A stretch of DNA of 64,000 bases from an uncultured Pelagibacteraceae bacterium (GTDB taxonomy: Bacteria; Pseudomonadota; Alphaproteobacteria; Pelagibacterales; Pelagibacteraceae): contig CACJNI010000001.1 in the NCBI GenBank assembly GCA_902594705.1, positions 62,001 through 126,000 on the forward strand. Direction: 5' to 3'. The stretch's first letter is position 1; each line of letters opens with the position of its first letter. A program made the translations under genes and the position numbers. Below, one piece after another: positions 36,001-43,330 of the stretch. The notes beneath the pieces are model-generated. The model was given only the letters and a program-made list of their open reading frames with translations, made no database searches and was not told where the DNA came from.

Positions 36001-37301
36001 TAGAAATTGAAAAAAAAATAAAGTCAGAAATTCCAGAGTATTTTTCAAAAATTAAACCAACCGGCTCAAAATTGAGCACTATAAAAACAAAATTAAATAA
36101 TAAGGATTTATTTTTGGAATATTTCTTTTTTGAAAATAAAACATATGTGATTATGGTTACAAGTAAAAATTATAAAATATTAAAGTTAAATTTAAAAAAA
36201 GACGACCTGGAAAAGTTAGCTCAAAATATAAAACAAAGTCTTACTATTGATGAAAATGGAAATCTAAATAAATATAATGTCAAATCATCATTTGAATTAT
36301 ATTCTAAGATTTTTAAACCGATTGAAAAATTTTTAAATAATAAGAGTAATATTATTTTAGCACCAAATAGTTTTTTAAATTTTATTCCTATGCATATTTT
36401 ACCTACATCAGAAAAAAATAATTGTTTTGATTGCTCTGGGATTTCTTGGCTAAAAGATAAATATAATTTTACATATATTCCAAACTCAGAATTTTTTACA
36501 TTAAAAAAGAAACCTTTGTTAAATTTTTCAAAATTATTATCAAATAAAAAACCTTTTTATTTAGGAATTGGAAATCCAGATTTAAAACCAGATATAGAAA
36601 ATTTGAGAGCAAAAAATAAAAATCAAGATCTAAAAGTTATTACCTCAATGTTAAGAGGTAATAATTTTATTAAAGATACTAGTGAAATAGGTAATATTTA
36701 TACAAGCGTAATTGGTTCTGAAGAGGAAATAAAAAAAATCAGTGAAATATTAAAGCCTTTAAAATCTGACCTGCTTTTAAAGAGTGAGGCAAATGAAAAG
36801 AAATTAAAATCAATGAGTTTACAAGATTACAAAATTATTCATTTTGCAACACATGGAGAGCTTGCAGGGTATATTAAAGGGAAAAATGAACCTTTCCTTG
36901 TGCTAACTCCACCCAAGATTGGTACAGAGGAAAATGATGGTTTATTAAATTTGAGTGAGATAATGAGTCTTGAATTAAATGCTAATTTGGTAATTTTATC
37001 TGCATGTAACACCGCTTCAAATAATATTAGAGAAGCTGAAGGATTTACAGGACTTGCTAGAGCTTTTTTATATGCAGGCAGCAACTCAGTAATGGTTTCG
37101 AATTGGTATATAGAAACTTTTGCTGCACAAAAATTAACAACAAATTTTATTCAAAATTTGAGAGAAAAAAATATCAATAATTCTGAAGCATTGACTATTT
37201 CGATGAATAAACTATCTCAAGATCCTCAAACCTCACATCCTTTCTATTGGGGGCCATTCGTAATTGTGGGTCTAATAGATAATCTAAAGATTAATTCTTA
37301 A
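33015..37301 (+). CDS. Exported PDZ-helical-CHAT protein
   Basis: This 1428-aa protein has a signal peptide (MKRIIFILFFCYSSIFNTSSFS). A PDZ domain follows at about 25-115 (PWLGISVKP ... VEPKSPADESDLKKNDLLKSLNGKNI), then a second, weaker PDZ-like stretch at about 155-230 (YKGTDASEKLRLYDKITEINNKPI). A long helical/TPR-like middle leads to a C-terminal CHAT domain with THG (His1280) and LSACNTAS (Cys1331), EGFTGLARAFLYAGSNSVMVSNW and HPFYWGPFVIVG. It is the partner of the upstream CHAT gene, and the two CHAT domains are clearly related. PDZ domains often bind C-termini of other proteins, so substrate or partner capture in the periplasm is plausible. Its 3' end overlaps the opposite operon by 11 bases. 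Confidence 0.87.
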   Translation: MKRIIFILFFCYSSIFNTSSFSEEKKPWLGISVKPSGDKEIKLVISNVEPKSPADESDLKKNDLLKSLNGKNIKNSIDFIRQFNKLKLGQEINITVKRNNKLIKKKIKLIAKEINLASEKYVEKEYAAGFAGIPSYRDIKNLNYYKSSKLKKIIDGNKNEYLIISCIYKGTDASEKLRLYDKITEINNKPIRKSGGLTSLADKEIQVTILRGSKILKEKIQNIKRENLYQHQLNCIKEHIEYECQDFVNIAPDRRKENYWEEIFECLNKKKVNTIPIGTLSWDLRWIKLKSLEKLIKKYSLKKTRDLEKLKYYVPIALEALSEFENYQLSDTKTDVKGEDEYKRLVKTISYTIKYAQVRGIKGIEKYNINLGLKTVANTKKDLENILNKSKLEIYDLEYINDSFDILLSRKENEYIKKIWPKLINKIDWENIYKYSNNFAPKENTIKSFQIFLDLGDLYIEEQNFKKSVDIYELGLKNLENWKKNNDINLYYIIFKRKFVVSYATPKNFLLIAEYNSNLDNKKKADKAFQKLQSVADELKNIEKSFYSLNSNIKLEIRKRYPKHLIYVYQSLQTNYQFLQDKKESYIWAKKLYEETKSLPKIRDNISDMFEAHYTMIIASIGVNRLQVANYHINEFKNYSLRLVENVNGVKDVATFSSFMLPFMLHAGLYYEAEELLNFVENYLDFNQQIFGNFQRDSFFYTLGRIKLKNKEYKKAISSFEIASEEFMNNPSANIQLNYSALSSLMLLEAYLMNNDLDKFKKHFFNLTNSYPENYRSFSETKPSKYFYIPSDIAMSQVFSVIKYLKKKDIQLKKNEAKEIISLLKDEFKEYTPGEESKIEMIKYAVKIASEIFDANKDNTVKFIKHLKDEIQQEYSNAFFNSNLSPNHKIDDLISGLLNVSYKAENEKIFSSNYQLIQIVSNSVTSRDLRKSFNKKKFKEIKHRKLIDEYQKLQILKNSIYISDEFSSFKKKELKDLNAQSFNSFERSSKIDKKILEIEKKIKSEIPEYFSKIKPTGSKLSTIKTKLNNKDLFLEYFFFENKTYVIMVTSKNYKILKLNLKKDDLEKLAQNIKQSLTIDENGNLNKYNVKSSFELYSKIFKPIEKFLNNKSNIILAPNSFLNFIPMHILPTSEKNNCFDCSGISWLKDKYNFTYIPNSEFFTLKKKPLLNFSKLLSNKKPFYLGIGNPDLKPDIENLRAKNKNQDLKVITSMLRGNNFIKDTSEIGNIYTSVIGSEEEIKKISEILKPLKSDLLLKSEANEKKLKSMSLQDYKIIHFATHGELAGYIKGKNEPFLVLTPPKIGTEENDGLLNLSEIMSLELNANLVILSACNTASNNIREAEGFTGLARAFLYAGSNSVMVSNWYIETFAAQKLTTNFIQNLREKNINNSEALTISMNKLSQDPQTSHPFYWGPFVIVGLIDNLKINS

Positions 37302-37857
37302 TTTCACAAAATTCAACCAATTTTGCTTGAATAACATCGGTGCCACCAGAGTTAAATATTAAATATTCACTTTTATCTGATTTGGGCCATTCTGATTTTC
37401 TAAAATGCATAATTTTTTTTCCAGGATAATCAGATGGATTAATAAATTTTTCCTGAAAAAGATTGATCTTCTTTTTGTTGATTAATTGATAATTAATTTT
37501 TTTGTTTTCAAATTTTTCAAGAAGTTCCTCAAATTCATTAATTAATTTACTATCAATTGCAATATGTACAGTACTTTTTTTTAATGTATTCAAATTTAAA
37601 ATATTTCTGCTTAAAGTCTTATTTTCAAAGTCTACTACTTCATAAATTATTTCATCATTTTGGACTCTATAATCAAATTTAGAATTTAAGACGGTTATTA
37701 TTTTTTCTTTTTCATTAATTGAATTCAAACCTTTTCCAAATTCAAATTCACACATTAAATTAATTATTTCTGATTTAGCAATCGATGGATTCAGTAAATA
37801 TAAGATCAAAATAAATAACGAATAAATTGAATTATGACATTTAACTTTTAATTTCAC
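37291..37857 (-). CDS. Small exported two-cysteine protein, paralogue A
   Basis: I do not recognise this 188-aa protein. It has a signal peptide ending near SIAKSE, then a mature part beginning IINLMCEFEF and ending LVEFCEIKN. The first and last cysteines are shared with the next two genes upstream and may form a disulphide joining the ends. Also shared is a motif near residue 140 (EKFINPSDYPGKKI), followed by a strand and turn (SEYLIFNSGG). It is the last gene of the minus-strand operon and overlaps its neighbour by 17 bases. Confidence 0.6.
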   Translation of the reverse strand: MKLKVKCHNSIYSLFILILYLLNPSIAKSEIINLMCEFEFGKGLNSINEKEKIITVLNSKFDYRVQNDEIIYEVVDFENKTLSRNILNLNTLKKSTVHIAIDSKLINEFEELLEKFENKKINYQLINKKKINLFQEKFINPSDYPGKKIMHFRKSEWPKSDKSEYLIFNSGGTDVIQAKLVEFCEIKN

Positions 37858-38401
37858 AATTACTCACAAGTAAAGACTGATAAATTTCCTGTTCCTGACC
37901 TTTGTACAATAAATATTCTCTTGCATCGGCTTTTTTAGAGTTGTTTTTTCTCCAGTTAAAAACTACTCTTCCATCTTTGTATTTTTTTGGATTTATCCAA
38001 TACTTTTCAAAAAGTTTAATTTTAAAATTATCTATTTTATCATATTTAATCTTGTTATCTTTTAAATCATCTAACATTTTTCTCACAAAAATTATATCAT
38101 CCATAGTTACTTTAACAATTTCGGTTAAATTCTGAAAGTTATTTAAATTTAATGTATATCTCGTTAAAAGTTGTCTATCAGATTCAATCATTTCATTTAT
38201 TATAATTGTTTCATTTGAATTCTTTAAGTATCTATAATTAAAATACGGATAATTATCTCTTTTGATTTTTTTATTTTCAATATCGATTATTATATTTATT
38301 TTTCTATCTAGATAATCACATGATAAATAAATAATATCTGATAATACTTTTTGAGGTAAAAATAAAACAAAAAGAAAAAAAATTAATTTTTTATTGAGCA
38401 T
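37841..38401 (-). CDS. Small exported two-cysteine protein, paralogue B
   Basis: This 186-aa protein has a signal peptide (MLNKKLIFFLFVLFLPQKVLS) and a mature start DIIYLSCDYLDRK. Like the flanking genes it ends with a conserved cysteine (SNCEIKS) and has the late motif EKYWINPKKYKDGRV, then ADAREYLLYKG. The three genes in a row are similar in length and layout but quite divergent in sequence, which points to an old tandem duplication. No known domain is recognised. It overlaps the upstream paralogue by 19 bases. Confidence 0.6.
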   Translation of the reverse strand: MLNKKLIFFLFVLFLPQKVLSDIIYLSCDYLDRKINIIIDIENKKIKRDNYPYFNYRYLKNSNETIIINEMIESDRQLLTRYTLNLNNFQNLTEIVKVTMDDIIFVRKMLDDLKDNKIKYDKIDNFKIKLFEKYWINPKKYKDGRVVFNWRKNNSKKADAREYLLYKGQEQEIYQSLLVSNCEIKS

Positions 38402-38991
38402 GGAAAAGTAAATTTTGCCTGAAATTCAATTTCATTTTTTTTTAAAATATAATCACCTGAATTTCCAAATGGGATGGTAGTTCCATCCCAATCTTTAGGA
38501 TTAATATAATTTTTATTAAATAATTCTTTTTTTAATTTAAATATTTGATCTGAATATTTATTTTTTTTTAAATCACTTTCGGCTAAAAATTTTGAAGTTG
38601 GGATATTAGCTTTCTTATATAAATTAAAAAGTTTATTTATTTGCTCATCTGGAATCTTTCTTACTGTGAAGCTTCTCTTCATTTTATCTAAATCTATATC
38701 CATTTTCCAAATTTTTGGAAATTCACTTTTGGTTCTAAAAAATGCTAAATAGTATATTATATGATTGTCTTCATATTTAAGATTATAATACCTAGGCTCT
38801 ACACTTGAATTTTCTATATATGCAGAAAGCCTTTGTTTATCTTCATATATTTTTATATCTTCTGACATACAGTTTAATACATATTCTGCTGCTATAGAAT
38901 TTTTATTAGATAAAAAGATAGAACAGCAAATAAATGAAAAATAAACGAAAAATAAAACTATAATTTTGTTATGAAACTTCTTTATACTCAT
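38383..38991 (-). CDS. Small exported two-cysteine protein, paralogue C
   Basis: The track gives 213 aa from 39024, deep inside the protease gene. The ATG at 38991 (MSIKKFHNK, 202 aa) is preferred because it begins a normal signal peptide (KIIVLFFVYFSFICCSIFLS, cleavage near NSIAAE). The mature part starts EYVLNCMSED, contains KNYINPKDWDGTTIPF and ends FTFPCSIKN, matching the two-cysteine, N-P-K/S-D/K pattern of the next two genes. Function is unknown. It overlaps the 3' end of the trypsin-like protease gene by 23 bases, so the two are probably coupled. Confidence 0.6.
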   Translation of the reverse strand: MSIKKFHNKIIVLFFVYFSFICCSIFLSNKNSIAAEYVLNCMSEDIKIYEDKQRLSAYIENSSVEPRYYNLKYEDNHIIYYLAFFRTKSEFPKIWKMDIDLDKMKRSFTVRKIPDEQINKLFNLYKKANIPTSKFLAESDLKKNKYSDQIFKLKKELFNKNYINPKDWDGTTIPFGNSGDYILKKNEIEFQAKFTFPCSIKN

Positions 38992-40228
38992 CCCACTTGC
39001 CATCCTGATCGTAATCATAAGCAATTAAGTCAATTTTTTTATCTTCATTTTCATCGATAAAAGCTCTATTTGCCTTACCATCTAGGTCATCGTCAATCAA
39101 TTGTAATTCCCAAATACCATTCTCATTTTCATCATATAATATTGCTTCTATAAAACCGTCTTCATCATCATCGACAAGTGCTTTTTCATATTTACCATTT
39201 TTATTTGGGTCTAGATACCAAGTATCGATAATAGCGTTTTTATTAAAGTCCTGTGTTTTTGCATTCGGGTAATCTTTCTTCATAACAATCTCAGCAGGAT
39301 TTATATTTTTTAGATTAGGATTTTTTTTTAAAAAATTGATTGCATGTTCAACGGAAACTGCAAAGTTAATGTTCTCTCCTGGACCCTTTAATGTATTTAC
39401 ACCAACTAAATTTCCGTTTTCTGAAAATAAGGGACCTCCTGAATTTCCAGGATTAATTGGTGTTTGGGTTTGAATTACAGTAGCTGTATGTTGGTATTGG
39501 CTATCAGGATATGTCCAATCCTTTTTTTTTCTTATTTGATTAATTATTCCCTCTGAAAAAGTCCATGGCAACCCCTCTGGATGTCCTATGGCAAATACTT
39601 TATCACCTACTCGAACTTCTTTTATAGATCCAATTGTTACTTTTTTTATAATATCTGGAAAATTGCCTACTTTAACTAAAGCCAGATCTTCTTTTTTATT
39701 TGTTGCTACAACAGCGCCATATAGTGGCTCTAGATCTTCATAAATTTTTTTTTCAGTCGGCACACCTTCGTCCGGAAGTATCCATACTGCAACTTCGTCA
39801 GCTTTTTGGACAACATGCCAATTAGTCAAAATTATTCCAGGTTTCTCAATTAAAAAACCAGATCCAACATTTTTTCCTTCATAATTTCCAATGTAAACAA
39901 CAGTTTTGGCATATCTAGAATAAATTGGTCCACCTCCTCCCCTAGTTTTAATACGTTTTGAGATATTTGTTGCTGATGCACCTAAAAGTTTAGAATAATT
40001 TTTTGCTTTCGTTCTTTTTATCAAATTTTTTTTGAATATTTCTATATCCGTCTTAATTTTTGATTTAAGAATTTTGCCTCCTGATCCTCTTGTAATAATT
40101 TTTGATCCGTCTTTAGCTTCTGATTGGCCATAAGTATAATTATTCGATCTAGATATTGTTTCATCAGAAAAAAGATGACTACTAAGATAAAAAAAAACAG
40201 AAATAAAAATAAATATTTTTTTTATCAT
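38969..40228 (-). CDS. Exported trypsin-like serine protease with seven calcium-loop repeats
   Basis: The 419-aa protein has a signal peptide (MIKKIFIFISVFFYLSSHLFS) and a trypsin/HtrA-like protease domain. The triad is visible as LTNWHVV (His138), DLALVKV (Asp181) and NPGNSGGPLF (Ser263). It lacks the PDZ domain of HtrA. Instead, residues 328-419 form seven consecutive units of exactly 13 residues of the type D-x-D/N-x-D/N-G-x-x-E-x-x-x-hydrophobic (for example DDDEDGFIEAILY). These look like EF-hand-like calcium loops and may make proteolysis or stability calcium-dependent. Its start overlaps the end of the ion-channel gene as ATGA. Confidence 0.85.
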   Translation of the reverse strand: MIKKIFIFISVFFYLSSHLFSDETISRSNNYTYGQSEAKDGSKIITRGSGGKILKSKIKTDIEIFKKNLIKRTKAKNYSKLLGASATNISKRIKTRGGGGPIYSRYAKTVVYIGNYEGKNVGSGFLIEKPGIILTNWHVVQKADEVAVWILPDEGVPTEKKIYEDLEPLYGAVVATNKKEDLALVKVGNFPDIIKKVTIGSIKEVRVGDKVFAIGHPEGLPWTFSEGIINQIRKKKDWTYPDSQYQHTATVIQTQTPINPGNSGGPLFSENGNLVGVNTLKGPGENINFAVSVEHAINFLKKNPNLKNINPAEIVMKKDYPNAKTQDFNKNAIIDTWYLDPNKNGKYEKALVDDDEDGFIEAILYDENENGIWELQLIDDDLDGKANRAFIDENEDKKIDLIAYDYDQDGKWDEYKEVS

Positions 40229-41787
40229 CTTAAGAAACTTAAAAAACCTGCTGTATAAGGGTTATCTATTGAATTAAAAAAAATAATAAATAGAATTAAA
40301 AATATATATGTTACGGGTCCATATATCCTACTTTTACTATCAATAAATTTCCATTTTACATTTCTATTTTTGTAAAGTTGAAAACTATAAATACTTATAA
40401 AGTTCGGCAAGGTTGCAAAAATATAAGATAATAAAATAATATAATCCATTAAGGTCAAGTAGCCTAATTTAGGTAAATCCTGATCAATTACAAAATTGTA
40501 AGCTATAAGAGATAATAAACAAACGATAGTTATTGTTAATTTGGACTCCAGTTCTCTAGGATGTATCCAAAAGACCGACCAACAAACCAATAAAATCAAG
40601 ACCATTGGAAGAATAATTTTAAAAATGTAATAACCATAATCTCTCTCAATTTCTATTATCATTTGAACGCCATCTGTTGGATAAATTTCAGGATTTTCAA
40701 CTTTTATATATTTTGTACTTGTATCTAGCATTCTCCATTCTAAAATTTTGTTATTATTTTTGAAATAAGCAAGATACCTATCGTTATACAAATTGCTGTC
40801 TAAAGTTTGCATGTCCAAATCTCTAGACAGATCTGCAAATTGGAAAACCAGTTTTTGTTTATCAAATGGAAATGCTTTTAAAAAATATTCAGATGTAAAA
40901 GTAAAAGTTCCAAATTGTTTTGATGTAATTTCTACGAAATTATCATCATATGATGTATCTTTGTACTTTTCATTGCCTTTCCAAATATCACTTATTTGAA
41001 ATATATATTCTCTATTAATTAATGTTTTATCTTGTCTTATAGAATTAATATTTTCAATCCAAGGATTCCAAATTTGCATTTCTTCAAATTCATCCTCTGT
41101 AAATTTACACATCCAAAATTCATTGTTATCTTTATTTATAACTAGATGCTTTCTAGAAACATCATAAATAGATGGAACTTTGTATATTGCGTTAATCTCC
41201 ATATCTGCTTGGAAAGTATTTTCTTTTATGTTTATGCCAGAGACATTACGAATTTTTAATTGTATGTTAACTGGTACTATTTCTGGTTTTTCTATGTATC
41301 CTTTGTCATACTCAATTTTGTTTCCATAACTATTTAAGAAAACTATTTTTGGAGATGGATCGGTAGAATAGATTGCATCAACTAATTGATCCTTAGAAAA
41401 TTCACTTACTTTTTTTCCATTAATTTCAATTATTTCATCTCCAATCTCTAAACCCTTTAAGACTTCATAATCATAAATTTTTCCAATAGTTAAGTTTTTA
41501 TTTTCATTCAAAGCCCATATAAATTCATTATCTTCGTCTATTACTTTATAATTCTTGTTATCCACGCCCCAGATCCATTCATCAATCTCGGAATTGTAAT
41601 ACAAAGAAACATCAAATGGTGGATTATATAATTTAGAGTATGGATGTTCCTGAAACTCAGATGCATTATCTGCATTTTTTATGTCTTCCATCAAAGCTGC
41701 GCATCTTGATAATGAGTATGAGTTAGAGTTTAATAAAAACAAAAATAAAGATAATACGAGGGAAATAATCTTAAATTTTTTTTTCAT
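40225..41787 (-). CDS. Pentameric ligand-gated ion channel with N-terminal PDZ-like domain
   Basis: The 520-aa protein has a signal peptide, then a PDZ-like segment at about 100-160 (YEVLKGLEIGDEIIEINGKKVSEFS). Residues 165-385 are the extracellular ligand-binding domain of Cys-loop-type channels, with FPFDKQKLVFQF at 306-317. Four membrane helices follow: M1 386-408 (after ERDYGYYIFK), M2 415-433, M3 446-470 and M4 487-506. The M2 to M3 region (LIAYNFVIDQDLPKLGYLT) closely recalls the proton-gated bacterial channel GLIC, including a Glu at the cytoplasmic end of M2 (E414), which suggests cation selectivity. The PDZ-like domain in such a channel is unusual. The ligand is unknown. Confidence 0.88.
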   Translation of the reverse strand: MKKKFKIISLVLSLFLFLLNSNSYSLSRCAALMEDIKNADNASEFQEHPYSKLYNPPFDVSLYYNSEIDEWIWGVDNKNYKVIDEDNEFIWALNENKNLTIGKIYDYEVLKGLEIGDEIIEINGKKVSEFSKDQLVDAIYSTDPSPKIVFLNSYGNKIEYDKGYIEKPEIVPVNIQLKIRNVSGINIKENTFQADMEINAIYKVPSIYDVSRKHLVINKDNNEFWMCKFTEDEFEEMQIWNPWIENINSIRQDKTLINREYIFQISDIWKGNEKYKDTSYDDNFVEITSKQFGTFTFTSEYFLKAFPFDKQKLVFQFADLSRDLDMQTLDSNLYNDRYLAYFKNNNKILEWRMLDTSTKYIKVENPEIYPTDGVQMIIEIERDYGYYIFKIILPMVLILLVCWSVFWIHPRELESKLTITIVCLLSLIAYNFVIDQDLPKLGYLTLMDYIILLSYIFATLPNFISIYSFQLYKNRNVKWKFIDSKSRIYGPVTYIFLILFIIFFNSIDNPYTAGFLSFLR

Positions 41788-42454
41788 ACTCTCTTTTCTT
41801 CCTTTTTTGTTTTCTTTTTAAATTTAAAAATAATTTTACTCCAATAACCCATGCAATTACTATAATTATAAGAGAAATTAGAAAATTAGAGTAGACAAAA
41901 TAATTATAAAAGCCGTGTAAAAAGAATGGAGTCAAAAATGCATAAATCAAATTTTCTCCCTTTTTTACAAAAACATATTTCATAAAAAAATATCCCATAA
42001 ATATGCCAAAAACTGCATGAGCAGGAACTGCTGAGAAAGCTCTTACTAAAGCAAGAGTCATTGCCGAAGTCCCAAATGTATCAGAGATTATATACACATA
42101 GTAAAAGTTCTCTAATGTTGCAAAACCAAGTGAAGCGCAAACACCATAAACAATGCCGTCCATGGGTTCATTAAAATCTTTCATTTTAAATACAAAAAAA
42201 TAAAGAACAGCTAATTTTAATCCTTCCTCTATTGGGGCAGCTGTTAAAAAAGAACCAATTAATTTCTCATCAACACCAATTAAAGAATAATAATTTGCAA
42301 CAGAGGTATTTAAATAAAAAGCTGGAATTGTTATTAAAATTCCATATGAAAAAACTTTAATTATTTCATTTGTTGGTTCTTTAAATTTATCTGAATTCAC
42401 AAAAAACAAAATTATAAGAAGCGATGGTAAAATTGTTGCTAATAGTAAAGACAT
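41771..42454 (-). CDS. PrsW-type intramembrane protease
   Basis: PrsW proteases are polytopic membrane enzymes related to the CAAX/Abi superfamily; the Bacillus founder cleaves an anti-sigma factor. This 227-aa protein has about seven hydrophobic segments and the expected active-site motifs: EEGLK (76-80), GFATLENFYY with Glu115, and two later histidines (AHAVFGIF, His146; LHGFYNY, His180). The C-terminus is basic. It lies between the CII-like gene (TAATG overlap) and the ion-channel gene (17-base overlap). A role in processing a membrane protein of the same operon is an inference. Confidence 0.82.
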   Translation of the reverse strand: MSLLLATILPSLLIILFFVNSDKFKEPTNEIIKVFSYGILITIPAFYLNTSVANYYSLIGVDEKLIGSFLTAAPIEEGLKLAVLYFFVFKMKDFNEPMDGIVYGVCASLGFATLENFYYVYIISDTFGTSAMTLALVRAFSAVPAHAVFGIFMGYFFMKYVFVKKGENLIYAFLTPFFLHGFYNYFVYSNFLISLIIIVIAWVIGVKLFLNLKRKQKRKKREYEKKI

Positions 42455-42915
42455 TAACTATTTTCTATTGTTGTTTTTATTTTCAAAATTTTATTTTCTA
42501 AAGCCTCAAAAGCAGCAAAAATTTCTTTTTTCTCAACAGCTGAAATTGTTTCACCTTTGTGACCCTCAGGATTTTTTGCAGAATTAATTACATCCATAAG
42601 TTGACCATGTAATATTGTAAATTTAATTAAAAGTTCGTTTAGATCTTGTTGATTGGTATTAATATTTTTAAGTTCTTTTAAAATTATATATTCATGTGCC
42701 CTTAATAAATAGGGCGTTAAACCTTGCTCAACACATGCCTTGTCAATTTTAACAGCATCTCTATGATCTAACTGTTGATCCAAATCAGGATCGCTACATT
42801 TTCTTATAAAAGATTCACTTTTACCAGTTACTTGCTCTATTACTGCAGATTTTAAGTTTTTAATTGCTTCTGCAAGCCCTCTTTCTATCGATGAAATTTC
42901 TCTTAACTTGGCCAT
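42454..42915 (-). CDS. CII-like putative regulator, first gene of the protease/channel operon
   Basis: This 153-aa protein has a probable helix-turn-helix N-terminal half with the pattern VTGKSESFIRKCSDPDLDQQLDHRDAVKIDKACVEQGLTPYLL, resembling phage CII-type regulators (a GKS-x-x-x-x-R-x-x-DPD core followed by ea-x-x-ID). The C-terminal half is helical (EKKEIFAAFEALENKILKIKTTI). A second gene of the same type lies at 45181-45639. No signal peptide is present, so it should be cytoplasmic. Its stop overlaps the PrsW start (TAATG), and it could regulate the whole operon. The family call is tentative. Confidence 0.5.
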   Translation of the reverse strand: MAKLREISSIERGLAEAIKNLKSAVIEQVTGKSESFIRKCSDPDLDQQLDHRDAVKIDKACVEQGLTPYLLRAHEYIILKELKNINTNQQDLNELLIKFTILHGQLMDVINSAKNPEGHKGETISAVEKKEIFAAFEALENKILKIKTTIENS

Positions 42916-43056
42916 AATATTTAATTCGAAATTTTAATACAAAATTTGGGCAAATAAAATCTAATAAAATATGGAATTGTCCATTATTGCTTGGTCTATT
43001 TCACATACAAAATCTCCAATACAGATCTTATCTAATTTCCATAACAAAGGAGAAAT

Positions 43057-43143
43057 ATGAAGAACTTTTTATTAGTTTTAAAGACAATCAAGATAAATTT
43101 TGAACTTGATTTAATCAAACCTTACCGAAAGGAGGACATATGA
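43057..43143 (+). CDS. 28-aa leader peptide, coupled to the next gene
   Basis: This short frame (MKNFLLVLKTIKINFELDL and nine more residues) follows a strong ribosome site (AAAGGAG, 4-5 bases before the ATG). Its stop overlaps the start of the next small gene as ATGA, and the next gene's ribosome site lies within its last codons. That is the layout of translational coupling. It is not in the ORF track because of its size. The product is unrecognised. Confidence 0.45.
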   Translation: MKNFLLVLKTIKINFELDLIKPYRKEDI

Positions 43144-43295
43144 AAAGGTTATTAATGACAATTGGTGTATTATCAATGTTAGCAACTTCTGCTAATGCTG
43201 GATACTGGTCTCACACTCCAAAATTTGGAGGAGGATGGGAAAGTCACTATATACCAAGCACAACAGATATATTAAGACAATACGGTATCTGGTAA
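43140..43295 (+). CDS. 51-aa small exported peptide
   Basis: The frame encodes MKRLLMTIGVLSMLATSANA, a clean signal peptide, followed by a 31-residue mature part rich in aromatic residues and glycine (GYWSHTPKFGGGWESHY, ending ILRQYGIW). The ribosome site AAAGGAGG is close to ideal. It overlaps the 28-aa frame by ATGA and ends 8 bases before a GC-rich hairpin. It is too short for the ORF track. The function is unknown; a secreted or periplasmic peptide is likely. Confidence 0.65.
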   Translation: MKRLLMTIGVLSMLATSANAGYWSHTPKFGGGWESHYIPSTTDILRQYGIW

Positions 43296-43303
43296 CAACA
43301 ATA

Positions 43304-43321
43304 GCCCCTCGAAAGAGGGGC
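43304..43321 (+). promoter_or_regulatory. GC-rich GAAA-loop hairpin between small genes
   Basis: GCCCCTC, loop GAAA, GAGGGGC form a perfect 7-bp stem in otherwise very AT-rich DNA. No T run follows, so it is not a standard terminator. Its 3' arm holds the only GAGG upstream of the next short frame, so it might hide that ribosome site or stabilise the upstream message. Confidence 0.5.
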
Positions 43322-43330
43322 AGAAATATT

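Noticed and set aside
29902-37301. CHAT proteins as part of a type III-E CRISPR (Craspase) or gasdermin system
   Set aside because: No CRISPR array, Cas protein or gasdermin-like gene is present, and both CHAT proteins carry signal peptides.
37291-41787. Plain HtrA/DegP stress protease operon
   Set aside because: The protease lacks PDZ domains and has a calcium-repeat tail, and its neighbours (ion channel, PrsW, two-cysteine proteins) are not part of known HtrA operons.
43304-43321. GCCCCTC-GAAA-GAGGGGC hairpin as an intrinsic terminator
   Set aside because: The stem is followed by AGAAATATT, not a T run, so it was listed as a regulatory or stability hairpin instead.
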